NCBI RefSeq assembly: GCF_015355755.1
Contig: NZ_JACVEE010000001.1
Span: 2,480,001 to 2,544,000, forward strand
From: Nocardia sp. XZ_19_385
GTDB taxonomy: Bacteria; Actinomycetota; Actinomycetes; Mycobacteriales; Mycobacteriaceae
DNA length: 64,000 bases
Direction of reading: 5' to 3'
Shown: in pieces, positions 33,231-42,680 of the stretch
How the letters are laid out: the number at the start of each line of letters is the position of its first letter
Position numbering within the stretch: position 1 is the stretch's first letter
Position numbers and translations under genes: made by a program
Notes under the pieces: generated by a model
Database searches by the model: none
What the model saw: the letters and a program-made list of their open reading frames with translations, nothing else
Told to the model about the DNA's origin: nothing

Positions 33231-34193
33231 TCAGCTCTTGCTGACCAGCGCCCGCAGGAAGAAGGTCAGGTTGGCCGGGCGTTCGGCCAGTCGGCGGGTG
33301 AGGTACCCGTACCACTGGCTGCCGTAGGGCACGTAGACACGCATCGCGTTCCCCGCGCCCGCCAGCCGCGACTGCTCGGAGTCGCGGATGCCGTACAGCA
33401 TCTGATGCTCGAAATTGCCGATGTCGCGGCCGGTTTCGGCGGCGAGCTGCTCGGCGGCGAGGATCAGCACCGGGTCGTGGGTGGCGACCATCGGGTAGCC
33501 GTCGCCGCGCATCAGGGTCTCCAGGCAGCGCAGGTAGGAGTCGGTGACCTCGCTCGCGCGCTGGAACGCCACCTCGCGCGGTTCTCGATAGGCCCCCTTG
33601 CACAACCGGATTCGCGAACCGTGCCCGGCCAGTTCCGCGCAGTCGGATTCGGTGCGATGCAGATACGCCTGCAAAACCGCTCCCAGCCAAGGGAATTCGG
33701 CTCGCAACTCACGCACGGCCGCCAGGGTGGCGTCGGTGGTGGTGTGGTCCTCGGCATCCACAGTCACCCACACCCCGGCCTCGTCGGCCTTGGCGCACAG
33801 GATGCGCAGGTTCTCGGTCGCGATGGCGGGCCCGTCGACGGGCAGCGCCTGACCGAGCGCCGAGAGCTTCACCGACACCTCGACCGGAGCCGCCCCGATC
33901 CCCGGCAGGGCGGGCCGCGGCGCCGCCGCCAGATCGTTGATCAGCGAAAGGTATTCCGCCACCATGGCATCGGCTTGCGCGCGGTCGGTGGTGTTCTCGC
34001 CGAGGAAATCCACACTGATCAACCGGCGACTCGCCAGCAGATCGGCGACCACGGGCAGCAACTCGCTCCGATCCTCGCCCGCCACAAACCGTCGCACGAT
34101 GTCCGCGGTGATCTTCGTGCCGGTGATGGCGCGCTTCATCCGCGGCGAGTCGGCCGCCGCGAGAATTACCGGGCGCAGCGGATTCATCCCCAT
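33231..34193 (-). CDS. putB: Proline dehydrogenase
   Basis: 320 aa FAD-dependent TIM-barrel enzyme oxidising L-proline to pyrroline-5-carboxylate. VSVKLSALGQALP, GVWVTVDAEDHTTTDATL, LGAVLQAYLHRTESD, IRLCKGAYREP and the C-terminal YVPYGSQWYGYLTRRLAERPANL are PRODH barrel motifs (FAD and substrate arginines). GGAG lies 7 nt before ATG 34193; an in-frame ATG at 34187 is possible. It follows rocA by 25 nt, so both steps of proline catabolism are one operon, as in Rv1187-Rv1188. Confidence 0.94.
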   Translation of the reverse strand: MGMNPLRPVILAAADSPRMKRAITGTKITADIVRRFVAGEDRSELLPVVADLLASRRLISVDFLGENTTDRAQADAMVAEYLSLINDLAAAPRPALPGIGAAPVEVSVKLSALGQALPVDGPAIATENLRILCAKADEAGVWVTVDAEDHTTTDATLAAVRELRAEFPWLGAVLQAYLHRTESDCAELAGHGSRIRLCKGAYREPREVAFQRASEVTDSYLRCLETLMRGDGYPMVATHDPVLILAAEQLAAETGRDIGNFEHQMLYGIRDSEQSRLAGAGNAMRVYVPYGSQWYGYLTRRLAERPANLTFFLRALVSKS

Positions 34194-34218
34194 GCCGCAC
34201 TCCGGGAAACGGGAAGGG

Positions 34219-35859
34219 TCATCCCTCCGCCTGCATATGCGGATACCGGTACTCGGCCGGCGGGTCGAAGGTTTCCTTGATGGTGCGCGGTGCGATCCAG
34301 CGCAGCAGGTTCAGCGGCGAGCCGGCCTTGTCGTCGGTGCCGGAGGCGCGGGCGCCACCGAAGGGCTGCTGCCCGACCACCGCGCCGGTCGGCTTGTCGT
34401 TGATGTAGAAGTTGCCCGCCGCGAAACGCAGTGCGGCTCCGGCCTGTTCGACCGCCTGGCGGTCCTGGGCGAAGACCGCGCCGGTGAGCGCGTAGGGCGC
34501 GGCGGAGTCGACCTCGTCGAGGATCGACGCGTAGGCGCCTGGTTCGGCGTCGTCGTAGACGTACACCGACAGGATCGGCCCGAAGTACTCGGTGGCGAAG
34601 GACTCGTCGCGCGGGTCGTCGGCCAGCAGCACCGTCGGGCGGATGAGCCAGCCTTCGGCGTCGTCGTAGGTACCGCCGACCGGGATGGTGAGCCCCGCCC
34701 CGCGGGCGCGCTCGATGGCGGCGACGTTCTTGTCATAGGACCGCCGATCGATCACCGCCCCACCGAAATTCGACAGATCCGTGACATCGCCGTAGGTCAG
34801 CTCCTCGACTTCGGCCAGGAAGTCGTCGCCCATCCGCCGCCACAGCGAGCGCGGAATATATGCGCGAGAAGCGGCCGAGCACTTCTGTCCCTGATACTCG
34901 TACGCGCCGCGAATCAGCGCGGTACGCAACGAGTCCGGCTCGGCGGAGGGGTGCGCGACGATGAAATCCTTGCCGCCGGTCTCCCCCACCAGACGCGGAT
35001 AGCCGTGGTAGCGGCCGATATTCGCGCCGACTTCCTGCCACAGGTACTGAAAGGTCTTGGTGGACCCGGTGAAGTGGATACCGGCTAGGCGCGGATCGGC
35101 CAGCGCGATCTCCGAGAGCGCCACCCCGTCGCCGGTCACCATATTGATCACGCCGGGCGGCAGCCCCGCCGCCTCCAGCAACCGCATCGTGTAGAACGCC
35201 GAAAGCGTCTGCGTGGGTGATGGTTTCCACACCACGGTATTGCCCATCAGCGCGGGCGCGGTCGGCAGATTGCCCGCGATCGCCGTGAAGTTGAACGGCG
35301 TGATCGCGTAGACGAATCCTTCCAGCGGCCGATAGTCCATCCGGTTCCACACCCCGGGGCTGGACTGCGGCTGCTGCGCCAGGATGTCCCGCGCGAACGC
35401 CACATTGAACCGCCAGAAGTCGACCAGCTCGCAGGGCGCGTCGATCTCGGCTTGCTGCGCCGTCTTCGACTGCCCCAGCATGGTTGCGGCGGCGATGGTT
35501 TCGCGCCACGGCCCGGCCAGCAGGTCGGCGGCCCGCAACAGCACGGCGGCGCGCTCGTCGAACGGCAGCGCCCGCCAGGCGGGCGCGGCCGCGACCGCCG
35601 CATCGATGGCCGCGCGCGCTTCGGAATGAGTGGTATCGGTGTAGGTCCCCAAGACGTGGCGATGCCGGTGCGGCGCGACGATATCGTGGCCCTGCCCGGT
35701 CCCCGGCCGATGCTTGCCACCGATCACCAGCGGCACATCGACGGATTCGGCAGAGATCTCGGCGAGCTTCGCGACCAGTAGCGCACGCTCCCGGCTCCCC
35801 GGTGCGTAGGAGTGCACCGGTTCGTTCGCGGGAGTAGGGACAACCGTGACAGCGTCCAT
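34219..35859 (-). CDS. rocA: 1-pyrroline-5-carboxylate / L-glutamate gamma-semialdehyde dehydrogenase
   Basis: 546 aa aldehyde dehydrogenase. GFVYAITPFNFTAIAGNLPTAPALMGNTVVWKPS (NAD site), FTGSTKTFQYLW, RLVGETGGKDFIVAHPSA (general-base Glu), YEYQGQKCSAASRAYIP (catalytic Cys) and EYFGPILSVYVYDD. It oxidises the semialdehyde made by proline dehydrogenase to glutamate. Length matches monofunctional actinobacterial enzymes. The start is ATG 35859; TAACCT lies 5 nt before it, so this transcript may also be nearly leaderless. Confidence 0.95.
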   Translation of the reverse strand: MDAVTVVPTPANEPVHSYAPGSRERALLVAKLAEISAESVDVPLVIGGKHRPGTGQGHDIVAPHRHRHVLGTYTDTTHSEARAAIDAAVAAAPAWRALPFDERAAVLLRAADLLAGPWRETIAAATMLGQSKTAQQAEIDAPCELVDFWRFNVAFARDILAQQPQSSPGVWNRMDYRPLEGFVYAITPFNFTAIAGNLPTAPALMGNTVVWKPSPTQTLSAFYTMRLLEAAGLPPGVINMVTGDGVALSEIALADPRLAGIHFTGSTKTFQYLWQEVGANIGRYHGYPRLVGETGGKDFIVAHPSAEPDSLRTALIRGAYEYQGQKCSAASRAYIPRSLWRRMGDDFLAEVEELTYGDVTDLSNFGGAVIDRRSYDKNVAAIERARGAGLTIPVGGTYDDAEGWLIRPTVLLADDPRDESFATEYFGPILSVYVYDDAEPGAYASILDEVDSAAPYALTGAVFAQDRQAVEQAGAALRFAAGNFYINDKPTGAVVGQQPFGGARASGTDDKAGSPLNLLRWIAPRTIKETFDPPAEYRYPHMQAEG

Positions 35860-35929
35860 AACTCAGGTTAGCCCTGCGAGTACGCCACGGGCGGCGGATG
35901 CGGCCCCCTATCGGGGCGTGTCGGCGCGA

Positions 35930-37426
35930 TCAGAACGGGGCGGACTGCCACCACTGGTCGCGCACGTCCTCGAAGGTGTGCCCCGGCCAGGACACCTCCA
36001 CGAGAATACGGTTGGTGAACGAACTCACCCAGCCATAGGTGGCCAGCGAGAACGGGGCCGCCGGGTCGATCGGCCGGTACAGCCGCAACCCGCCCGGCCT
36101 GGAGAACTCCCGTTCGCCGACATGGGTCGTGTGGGCCCGGAGGTAGGTGTCCACATCCGCTTGCTGCTCGTACTCGGTGAACCAGATCGTCAGCCCCTCG
36201 GGGTCCTTACAGGTGATCTGCTTGGCCGGGAGCGGATCGCCCGGCTGCGCGACCACCGTGCCGACGCCCCAGCACTGCACGCCCCGCCACCCGATGCCAC
36301 CGGGGGCCTGTGGGATCAACTGCGGGAACGCGATCGCGATGGACTGCTGGAAGCCCCACGGTGTCTTGGACACGGGCCGCAGAAACTTCCAATACACGCC
36401 GGCCGCACCGACTCCGCCGACCAGCGCCAGCACGGCCAGCACGGCGACGGTTCGCCAGCCGGCCGAAACTCCCCGGCTCCGGGTGCGAGCCACGACGGTG
36501 GGGTGCGGGGCGACGCGAGCCGGCTGCGGGACCGGCTGCCACCCGCCCGCAGGCACCGGGTTGTGCGCCGGCCCGGCGAGCGCCCGCAGTACCGTCTGCG
36601 CGAATTCGACACAGCTGGCGAATCTCTCCGCCGGATCCTTGGCCATGGCGCGGGCGATCGCGGCATCTACCGCGGGCGGTAGGTGCGGTACGACCCGGCG
36701 GGCCTGCGGAGCGGGCTGGGTCAGATGGGCCGCGACCACCGCGCCCGGGTTACCGGCCTGGAACGGCGGCGCGCCGGTCAGCAGGGCGAACAGTGTGCAG
36801 CCCAGCGCGTACTGATCGGCGCGGTGGTCGATCGGCAGACCCGAAAGCTGTTCCGGCGCAGCATAGGCCAGCGTCGCCAGGAACTCCCCGGTCTTGGTTG
36901 CCTGGTGCTGATCATCGCGCAGTCGCGCGATGCCGAAGTCGGTCAGCAACACGCGGTCACCGTCGCGGGCGGCGGCGAGCAGAATGTTCGCCGGCTTCAC
37001 ATCACGGTGCAGCACTCCACGTTCGTGGGCGTGGTCCAAGGCCTCCGCGGTCTGTCCGATGATGCGCGCGGCCCGCATCGGATCCAGCGGTGCACCGCCG
37101 AACGCCGCCGCGTCGCTGCCCTCGACATACTGCATCGAGATCCACAGCACCCCGTCCTCGGCTCCCCGATCCAGCACCGAGACGATATTCGGATGATCCA
37201 GCCGCGCAGCGACATCGGCTTCCCGCTCGAACCGCAGGCGCGCGGTTTCGTCCGCGTACAAGTCCCGGTTGAGTAGCTTCAGGGCGATTTGCCGCGGCAA
37301 CCGGGGATGGCGTGCCGCGTACACGGTCCCCATCCCGCCGCGGCCGAGCGGCCGCTCGATCTGATACCCCGCGAACACCGTCCCGAAGGTGAGCCCCGCC
37401 CCTTGCATCGCACCAAACCCCTTCAC
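35930..37426 (-). CDS. PknB-type transmembrane Ser/Thr protein kinase
   Basis: 498 aa. Kinase domain about 15-275: YQIERPLGRGGMGTVYAARHP (Gly loop), IALKLLNRDL (Lys), VLHRDVKPANILLA (HRD), LLTDFGIARL (DFG), YAAPEQLSG. A Pro-rich juxtamembrane region precedes one helix near 325-347 (TVAVLAVLALVGGVGAAGVY) and a ~150-residue outer domain with two cysteines (VQCWGVG, QITCKDPEG). The outer part is not PASTA and resembles sensor domains of unknown ligand. GTG 37426; ATG 37408 is an alternative. Single gene, 70 nt from rocA. Confidence 0.92.
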   Translation of the reverse strand: MKGFGAMQGAGLTFGTVFAGYQIERPLGRGGMGTVYAARHPRLPRQIALKLLNRDLYADETARLRFEREADVAARLDHPNIVSVLDRGAEDGVLWISMQYVEGSDAAAFGGAPLDPMRAARIIGQTAEALDHAHERGVLHRDVKPANILLAAARDGDRVLLTDFGIARLRDDQHQATKTGEFLATLAYAAPEQLSGLPIDHRADQYALGCTLFALLTGAPPFQAGNPGAVVAAHLTQPAPQARRVVPHLPPAVDAAIARAMAKDPAERFASCVEFAQTVLRALAGPAHNPVPAGGWQPVPQPARVAPHPTVVARTRSRGVSAGWRTVAVLAVLALVGGVGAAGVYWKFLRPVSKTPWGFQQSIAIAFPQLIPQAPGGIGWRGVQCWGVGTVVAQPGDPLPAKQITCKDPEGLTIWFTEYEQQADVDTYLRAHTTHVGEREFSRPGGLRLYRPIDPAAPFSLATYGWVSSFTNRILVEVSWPGHTFEDVRDQWWQSAPF

Positions 37427-37595
37427 CTGCTGACAATCGGCTCCACACTACGGAGCGCGATGCGCCGGCGCGACCTGGCGTCCACCGGCGCCACCCCTCG
37501 AGCCGTGCGCGGAATTCGAGCTGAATTCGGTTCGCGCCGAGGCTGTTCAGCGGCTGCCAGGTGTTCGGGAGTGGCGTCGACGATCATGTGCGACC

Positions 37596-37601
37596 TAGGC
37601 T
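37596..37601 (+). promoter_or_regulatory. -10 hexamer TAGGCT, leaderless secreted protein gene
   Basis: TAGGCT, 6 nt, ATG at 37608. Confidence 0.5.
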
Positions 37602-37607
37602 CATCCC

Positions 37608-38018
37608 ATGACTTCCCCGCGCATTCTTGCCACCGTCCTCGCTGCCGGCTCGCTGATGCTGGCTACGCCCGCGCTCGCCCAAGCCGACGACCATTGGGGT
37701 TCCGCTCAGGTTGTCCCGGGGCGGGAGCGGGTCAAGGTGACCGTCACCGGGACCCAGTACCCGGCGGATCGATGCAATATCGATCCGAGCATGGGCACCC
37801 CCGATACGCAGAGCATCAGCATGCATCCGTCCGGCACCATGGTCATCAACAATCTGAAGCCCGGCCGGCACGAGGTCGCGGTCTGGTGCCCGCAGGGCGG
37901 GGTGATCAGCCGGACCTTCGTCGAGGTACAGCCCGGCAACCTGCTGCTCGATCTGCAGGACCGGGTTTACGCCGCGGCCGGGAGCAGCGACAAGGTCACC
38001 GACCCGGCGCTGCGCTGA
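37608..38018 (+). CDS. Small secreted protein of unknown function
   Basis: 136 aa. Signal peptide MTSPRILATVLAAGSLMLATPALAQADD with cleavage likely after ALAQA. The mature domain (~110 aa) looks like an all-beta fold: RVKVTVTGTQYPADRCNIDPSMGTPD, GTMVINNLKPGRHEVAVWCPQGGVISRTFVEVQPG. Two cysteines (C in DRCNID and VWCPQ) could form a disulfide. I do not recognise the family, though such Ig-like small exported proteins are common in Nocardia. The gene is followed within 20 nt by a small DUF6191-like gene. Confidence 0.78.
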   Translation: MTSPRILATVLAAGSLMLATPALAQADDHWGSAQVVPGRERVKVTVTGTQYPADRCNIDPSMGTPDTQSISMHPSGTMVINNLKPGRHEVAVWCPQGGVISRTFVEVQPGNLLLDLQDRVYAAAGSSDKVTDPALR

Positions 38019-38025
38019 GCGCGGC

Positions 38026-38031
38026 TAGGGT
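38026..38031 (+). promoter_or_regulatory. -10 hexamer TAGGGT, leaderless DUF6191-like gene
   Basis: TAGGGT, 6 nt, ATG at 38038; adjacent to the upstream gene end. Confidence 0.4.
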
Positions 38032-38037
38032 GGTGCC

Positions 38038-38214
38038 ATGGGCATCATGGGTGAGCTATTCCCTGGCCAGAAGCTGGCCGATGAGGGCAGCGGAGACAGC
38101 AACGGGGAGACCGATCGCCCCCGAGTCGAACTGGATCTGGACGCGGGAGTGATCCGGGTGTCGCCCAGCCGGTCCGGTGCCGGACCGGAAGAAACCTCGG
38201 CTGCTCCCGAGTAA
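38038..38214 (+). CDS. 58-aa DUF6191-like small protein
   Basis: Sequence begins MGIMGELFPGQKLADEGSGD and continues with an acidic middle and LDLDAGVIRVSPSRS. The GELF-PG-(Q/R)K motif and the short 'I/V-D-L-x-x-G-x-x-x-I' end resemble the small actinobacterial DUF6191 proteins I remember. Below 60 codons. Function unknown. A 9-bp stem follows at 38225. Confidence 0.65.
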   Translation: MGIMGELFPGQKLADEGSGDSNGETDRPRVELDLDAGVIRVSPSRSGAGPEETSAAPE

Positions 38215-38224
38215 CCCACCTGGG

Positions 38225-38247
38225 TCCCGGCGCACAACGCGCCGGGA
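38225..38247. terminator. Bidirectional hairpin terminator
   Basis: TCCCGGCGC, loop ACAAC, GCGCCGGGA: perfect 9-bp stem between the convergent DUF6191-like gene and dapC. No U tract. Confidence 0.6.
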
Positions 38248-38255
38248 TGCCGGGA

Positions 38256-39365
38256 TCAGTTCGCCGAAAGGCGTTGGGCGGCAGCGGTAATGCGCTCGTC
38301 GCTAGCCGTCAGCGCGATGCGTACATGCTCGTGACTGTTCGGCCCGTAGAAGTCTCCGGGCGCCGCCAAGATGCCGCGCTCGGCCAGCCAGTCCAGGGTC
38401 GCGCGGCAGTTCTCGCCCCGGGTGGACCACAGGTACAGGCCCGCCTCGGAGTGATCGATGCGGAAACCGGCCGCCTGCAACGCATTCCGGAGAATCTCGC
38501 GGCGGGCGCGGTAACGTTCGCGCTGCTGCGCCTCGTGCGCGTCGTCACCCAGCGCGGCCGTCATAGCGGCCTGAATCGGCAGCGGCAGCATCATCCCGGA
38601 GTGCTTGCGCACCTCGAGCAGCTCGGCGACCAGGTCCGGGTCGCCCGCCACGAAACCGGCGCGGTAGCTGGCCAGGTTCGAAGTCTTCGAAAGCGAGTGG
38701 ATGGCAAGCAGATTCGTGTGGTCGCCGTCGCACACCTCGGGGTCGAGGATGGAGGCGGCGCGACCCTCCCATGTCAGGCCCAGGTAGCACTCGTCGGAAG
38801 CCACGATCGCACCGCGTTCGCGGGCGAAGGCCACCACCTTGCGCAGGTGGTCGACGGGGAGCACGCGGCCGGTCGGATTCGACGGCGAGTTCACGTAGAT
38901 GAGCGCCGGTGTCTGCGGGCCGGACTTGGTCAGTCCGTCGGCGCGCAGCACCTGCGTACCCGCGAGCAGTGCGCCCACCTCGTAGGTCGGGTAGGCGACC
39001 TCGGGGATGACCATCAGGTCGCCCGTGCCGAGCCCGAGCAGCCGGGGCAGGCCCGCGATCAGCTCCTTGGTACCGATCACCGGCAGCACCGCGGCCTGAT
39101 CGACGCCGGTGATGCCGAAGCGGCGCTTCATGGCCTCCACGGCAGCGGCCCGCAACTCCGGGGTGCCGTGCGTGGTCGGGTAGCCGGGCACCTCCGCCAC
39201 CGAGTTCAGGGCGGTACGGATCAGCGGCGCGACAGGGTCGACCGGCGTGCCGACCGACAGATCGACCAGCCCATCGGGGTGCGCCGCCGCTCTCGCCTTG
39301 ACCGCTGCGATCGTGTCCCAGGGAAAATCGGGTAGCAGACTGCTGACCCGTAGTCGTGGGCTCAT
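38256..39365 (-). CDS. dapC: N-succinyldiaminopimelate aminotransferase
   Basis: 369 aa fold-type I PLP aminotransferase. GYPTTHGTPELRAAAVEAMKRRFG, YVNSPSNPTGRVLP, VASDECYLGLTW and the PLP lysine in HSLSKTSNLASYRAGF. M. tuberculosis DapC (Rv1178) converts N-succinyl-2-amino-6-ketopimelate to N-succinyl-LL-DAP. ATG 39365 overlaps the fdxC stop by 4 nt (ATGA), so the longer frame to 39536 is rejected. The pairing with fdxC is conserved in Rv1177-Rv1178. Confidence 0.94.
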   Translation of the reverse strand: MSPRLRVSSLLPDFPWDTIAAVKARAAAHPDGLVDLSVGTPVDPVAPLIRTALNSVAEVPGYPTTHGTPELRAAAVEAMKRRFGITGVDQAAVLPVIGTKELIAGLPRLLGLGTGDLMVIPEVAYPTYEVGALLAGTQVLRADGLTKSGPQTPALIYVNSPSNPTGRVLPVDHLRKVVAFARERGAIVASDECYLGLTWEGRAASILDPEVCDGDHTNLLAIHSLSKTSNLASYRAGFVAGDPDLVAELLEVRKHSGMMLPLPIQAAMTAALGDDAHEAQQRERYRARREILRNALQAAGFRIDHSEAGLYLWSTRGENCRATLDWLAERGILAAPGDFYGPNSHEHVRIALTASDERITAAAQRLSAN

Positions 39366-39682
39366 TCCGCCATCGGAGGTAGTTCTTTGATGAACGGCGG
39401 GTCGTAATCGACCGCGCCGACCTTCGTCGCGCCGCCCGGGGAACCCAGCTCGTGGAAGAAGTCGACGTTCGCGTTCACGTAGCCGCTCCACTGATCCGGG
39501 GTGTCGTCTTCGTAGAAGATCGCCTCCACCGGGCACACCGGTTCACATGCACCACAGTCCACGCACTCGTCGGGTTGGATGTACAGCATGCGACCACCCT
39601 CGTAGATGCAGTCCACGGGGCATTCCTCGATGCATGCCTTGTCCTTCACGTCAACGCACGGTTCAGCGATGATGTACGGCAC
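39362..39682 (-). CDS. fdxC: 7Fe-type ferredoxin
   Basis: 106 aa. MPYIIAEPCVDVKDKACIEECPVDCIYEGG and ECVDCGACEPVCPVEAIFYEDD show the two Cys clusters of FdxA/FdxC ferredoxins: the N-terminal cluster is C-x7-C-x3-CP (3Fe-type) and the second is CxxCxxCxxxCP (4Fe-4S). It carries electrons in the cytosol. TAGGAG lies 8 nt before the GTG. It is first in the fdxC-dapC transcript. Confidence 0.95.
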   Translation of the reverse strand: MPYIIAEPCVDVKDKACIEECPVDCIYEGGRMLYIQPDECVDCGACEPVCPVEAIFYEDDTPDQWSGYVNANVDFFHELGSPGGATKVGAVDYDPPFIKELPPMAE

Positions 39683-39866
39683 TGCCGTTCTCCTAGTCTG
39701 TCCTCACCTGCGGCGATGGTCCCGCCTGCGAAACCCTATCGGGATACCCCACGTTACTACCGGTCAGTCTGCCCTAAGCGCCCCGTCCGCACCGACGTCC
39801 CAGCACCTAGATCCTAGTGCCGCCGGAGTGGATCCGTCGCCTGCCGTCCAGCATGTGGGGATTCGG

Positions 39867-42497
39867 CTATCCCACCGTAAGCGGCAGCGGGGTGTTCGTC
39901 CGGTCGACCCGGCCGTAAACGGTGGTGCGTTCCCGGACCGGACGGCCGATGCCGGTGGCGATCTCGGTGAGCTCGGCGACGGTCTTGGCGGAGCCGTGCT
40001 GGGAGCCGGCCATGCGGGAGATGGTCTCCTCCATCAAGGTGCCGCCCAGGTCGTTGGCGCCGCCGTTGAGCATCATGCGGGTGCCCGCCGTGCCGAGTTT
40101 CACCCAGCTGGTCTGGATGTTGTCGATGCGGCCGTGCAGCATGATGCGGGACAGGGCGTGCGCGGCGCGGTTGTCCCGGATCGTCGGACCCGGCCGGGAC
40201 GCGCCGGCCAGGTACAACGGCGAACTCTGATGCACGAACGGCAGCAGCACGAATTCGGTGAAACCGCCGGTCTGGTCCTGGATTCCGCTCAGCACCCGCA
40301 GATGCCCGACCCAGTGCTTGGGGTTGTCGACGTGGCCGTACATCATGGTCGAACTGGAGCGCAGACCGATCTGGTGCGCGGTGCTGATCACCTCGATCCA
40401 GGCCGAGCTGGGCAGCTTGCCCTTGGTCAGCACCCAGCGCACCTCGTCGTCCAGGATTTCCGCGGCCGTGCCCGGAATCGTGTCCAGCCCGGCCTCTTTC
40501 AGCGCGACCAGCCAGTCGCGGATGCTCTGGCCGCCGCGCGAGGCGCCGTTCACGATCTCCATCGGACTGAAGGCGTGCACGTGCATGGACGGCACCCGCT
40601 TCTTCACCGCGCGCACCAGATCGGCGTACCCGGTGACCGGCAGCTCCGGGTCGATACCGCCCTGCATGCAGACCTCGGTGGCCCCGTCCACGTGGGCTTC
40701 CCAGGCGCGGTCGGCGACTTCATCGGTGCTCAGGGTGAAGGCGTCGGCGTCACCCTTGCGCTGGGCGAAGGCGCAGAAACGGCAGCCGGTGTAGCAGATG
40801 TTGGTGAAGTTGATGTTCCGGTTCACCACGTAGGTGACATCGTCGCCGACGACATCGCGGCGCAGCTGATCGGCAAGTGCCGCAACGGCTTCCAGGTTCG
40901 CGCCATCGGCGGTGGCCAGCGCGAGGTAGCCGTCGTCGGTGAGCCCGGCGGGGTCCTTTTCGGCGGCGCGCAGGGCGGCGAGAACATCGGAGTCGAGGCG
41001 TTCCGGCGCGGTGACCGCCAAGTCGCGGGCCTGCTCGCGGATCGTCTCCCAGTCGCCGAACGCGCCGACGATCTCCTCGCCGAGCCCGGAATCACTGCGG
41101 GACTCGGTATTCCGGCCCGTGGTGTCGATCGAGGTGTTGAGATCCACGCGACCGGCGGACTCCCAGGACTCGTCCGGCTCCTGCCACGGCAGGCCCTTCG
41201 GCATGGCGGCCGGGTTCGCCAGACCGGTCTGCGGATCGGTCAGCGCGGCCACGTGCGCGCCGATGCGCGGATCGATCCACGGATTGCCCGCACGCACGTA
41301 TTTCGGGTGCGCGGAAGTCCTTTCGACCAGCTGGTAGCCGGCCGCCTCGGTGATCTCCCGCAGCGTGTCCAGATTCGGCCAGGGCCGTTCCGGGTTCACG
41401 TGATCCGGGGTCACCGGGGAGACGCCGCCCCAGTCGTCGATACCCGCGTCGATCAGCGCGCGACATTCCTCGTGCGACACCAGGTTCGGCGGCGCCTGCA
41501 CCGGAACATCGGGACCCAGCAGCAGTCTGGTGACCGCGATGGTGGCGCGGAACTCGTCCATCCCCGCGTCGGGGACATCGCGCATGGCGGTGTCGTCCTT
41601 GGCCCGGAAGTTCTGGATGATGACTTCTTGGATGTGCCCGAAAGCCTTGTGCTGCTTACGGATCGCCATGATCGACTCGGCGCGCTCGGTCAGCGTCTCG
41701 CCGATGCCGACCAAAATACCGGTGGTGTAGGGCACCGAGAGCCGGCCCGCGTCGGTGATGGCGCGCAGCCGGACCGCGGGATCCTTGTCGGGGCTGCCGT
41801 AGTGGCAGTTGCCCTTCTCGGTGAACAGCCGGGCCGCGGTGGTCTCCAGCATCATGCCCATCGACTGGGCCACCGGCTTGAGCCGCGAGATCTCCTCCCA
41901 GCTCATCACGCCCGGATTCAGGTGCGGCAGCAGGCCGGTCTCCTCCAGCACCATGATCGACACGGCGCGCAGATAGTCCAGGGTGGAGTCGTAGCCGCGT
42001 TCGTCGAGCCACTGCGCGGCCTCGGGCCAGCGGTCCTCGGGGCGGTCACCGAGGGTGAAAAGCGCCTCCTTGCAACCCAGTTCGGCGCCGCGGCGCGCGA
42101 TCTCGAGCACCTCGTCGGGCTCCAGGAACATGCCCTTGCCCTCGGCGCGCAGTTTGCCCGGCACCGTCACGAACGTGCAGTAGTGACACTTGTCCCGGCA
42201 CAACCGGGTCAGCGGGATGAACACATTGCGCGAATAACTGATCGTCTTGGGCCGGCCCGCCGACTCCAGCCCCGCATCCCGCACTCGCGCGGCGCTCAGG
42301 CACAGATCGGCCAGATCCTCGCCGCGCGCGTGCAGCAGCACGGCCGCCTCGTCCACGTTCAGCGTCACGCCGTCACGCGCGCGCCGCAACGCCCGCCGCA
42401 TAGCCGACGGCGTGGGCGGTGCAGGGGGAACACTCGGCGTCGCTAGCTCCGCTGTGCCCTTGGTTCGTTCGCTGCGCTCACTCACGCCCTCGATCAT
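39867..42497 (-). CDS. fbiC: FO synthase FbiC (fused CofG-CofH)
   Basis: 876 aa bifunctional radical-SAM enzyme making 7,8-didemethyl-8-hydroxy-5-deazariboflavin, the chromophore of F420, from tyrosine and a ribityl pyrimidine. CofG half: [10 protein letters not shown] (CxxxCxxC) near residue 93. CofH half: [19 protein letters not shown], also CxxxCxxC, near 565. The [15 protein letters not shown] and [14 protein letters not shown] stretches match Rv1173. The N-terminus contains [11 protein letters not shown], encoded by a repeat-like DNA segment absent from the M. tuberculosis protein; ATG 42401 ([11 protein letters not shown]) is therefore a possible alternative start. No clear ribosome site. 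Confidence 0.95.
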   Translation of the reverse strand: MIEGVSERSERTKGTAELATPSVPPAPPTPSAMRRALRRARDGVTLNVDEAAVLLHARGEDLADLCLSAARVRDAGLESAGRPKTISYSRNVFIPLTRLCRDKCHYCTFVTVPGKLRAEGKGMFLEPDEVLEIARRGAELGCKEALFTLGDRPEDRWPEAAQWLDERGYDSTLDYLRAVSIMVLEETGLLPHLNPGVMSWEEISRLKPVAQSMGMMLETTAARLFTEKGNCHYGSPDKDPAVRLRAITDAGRLSVPYTTGILVGIGETLTERAESIMAIRKQHKAFGHIQEVIIQNFRAKDDTAMRDVPDAGMDEFRATIAVTRLLLGPDVPVQAPPNLVSHEECRALIDAGIDDWGGVSPVTPDHVNPERPWPNLDTLREITEAAGYQLVERTSAHPKYVRAGNPWIDPRIGAHVAALTDPQTGLANPAAMPKGLPWQEPDESWESAGRVDLNTSIDTTGRNTESRSDSGLGEEIVGAFGDWETIREQARDLAVTAPERLDSDVLAALRAAEKDPAGLTDDGYLALATADGANLEAVAALADQLRRDVVGDDVTYVVNRNINFTNICYTGCRFCAFAQRKGDADAFTLSTDEVADRAWEAHVDGATEVCMQGGIDPELPVTGYADLVRAVKKRVPSMHVHAFSPMEIVNGASRGGQSIRDWLVALKEAGLDTIPGTAAEILDDEVRWVLTKGKLPSSAWIEVISTAHQIGLRSSSTMMYGHVDNPKHWVGHLRVLSGIQDQTGGFTEFVLLPFVHQSSPLYLAGASRPGPTIRDNRAAHALSRIMLHGRIDNIQTSWVKLGTAGTRMMLNGGANDLGGTLMEETISRMAGSQHGSAKTVAELTEIATGIGRPVRERTTVYGRVDRTNTPLPLTVG
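42462..42488. repeat. SERSERT-type sequence at the fbiC start
   Basis: The segment encodes VSERSERT on the reverse strand. The same peptide string appears at the N-termini of many unrelated Rhodococcus/Nocardia proteins, as I remember it, suggesting a dispersed small repeat. Only one copy is in this window, so its repeat nature rests on memory. Confidence 0.4.
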
Positions 42498-42680
42498 GCG
42501 CTACACATCCCGGACTGTCTCCCTCGACTGCTCGTGCGTCATCCAACCCGGGCACGCACCCCGGTCATGAGCGGGACAACCGCGCCACCGCGCTTCGTTA
42601 TTCCCCCGCGGCGGCTTCCGCTCGGCACGCTCGACGCCCTGTTCGTTTGCCTGCTCTCGAAGTTCGGGCAAGATGGCAAG

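Noticed and set aside
37527..37543. GAATTC-N5-GAATTC direct/inverted repeat in the kinase-secreted protein gap
   Set aside because: Short arms, not close to either start; chance occurrence is plausible.
38256..39536. dapC extended upstream to 39536
   Set aside because: The extension overlaps fdxC out of frame; ATG 39365 with the 4-nt overlap is the normal start.
39606..42446. 946-aa forward frame opposite fbiC
   Set aside because: Although very long, it is the antisense frame of the fully recognisable FbiC and has no motif of its own.
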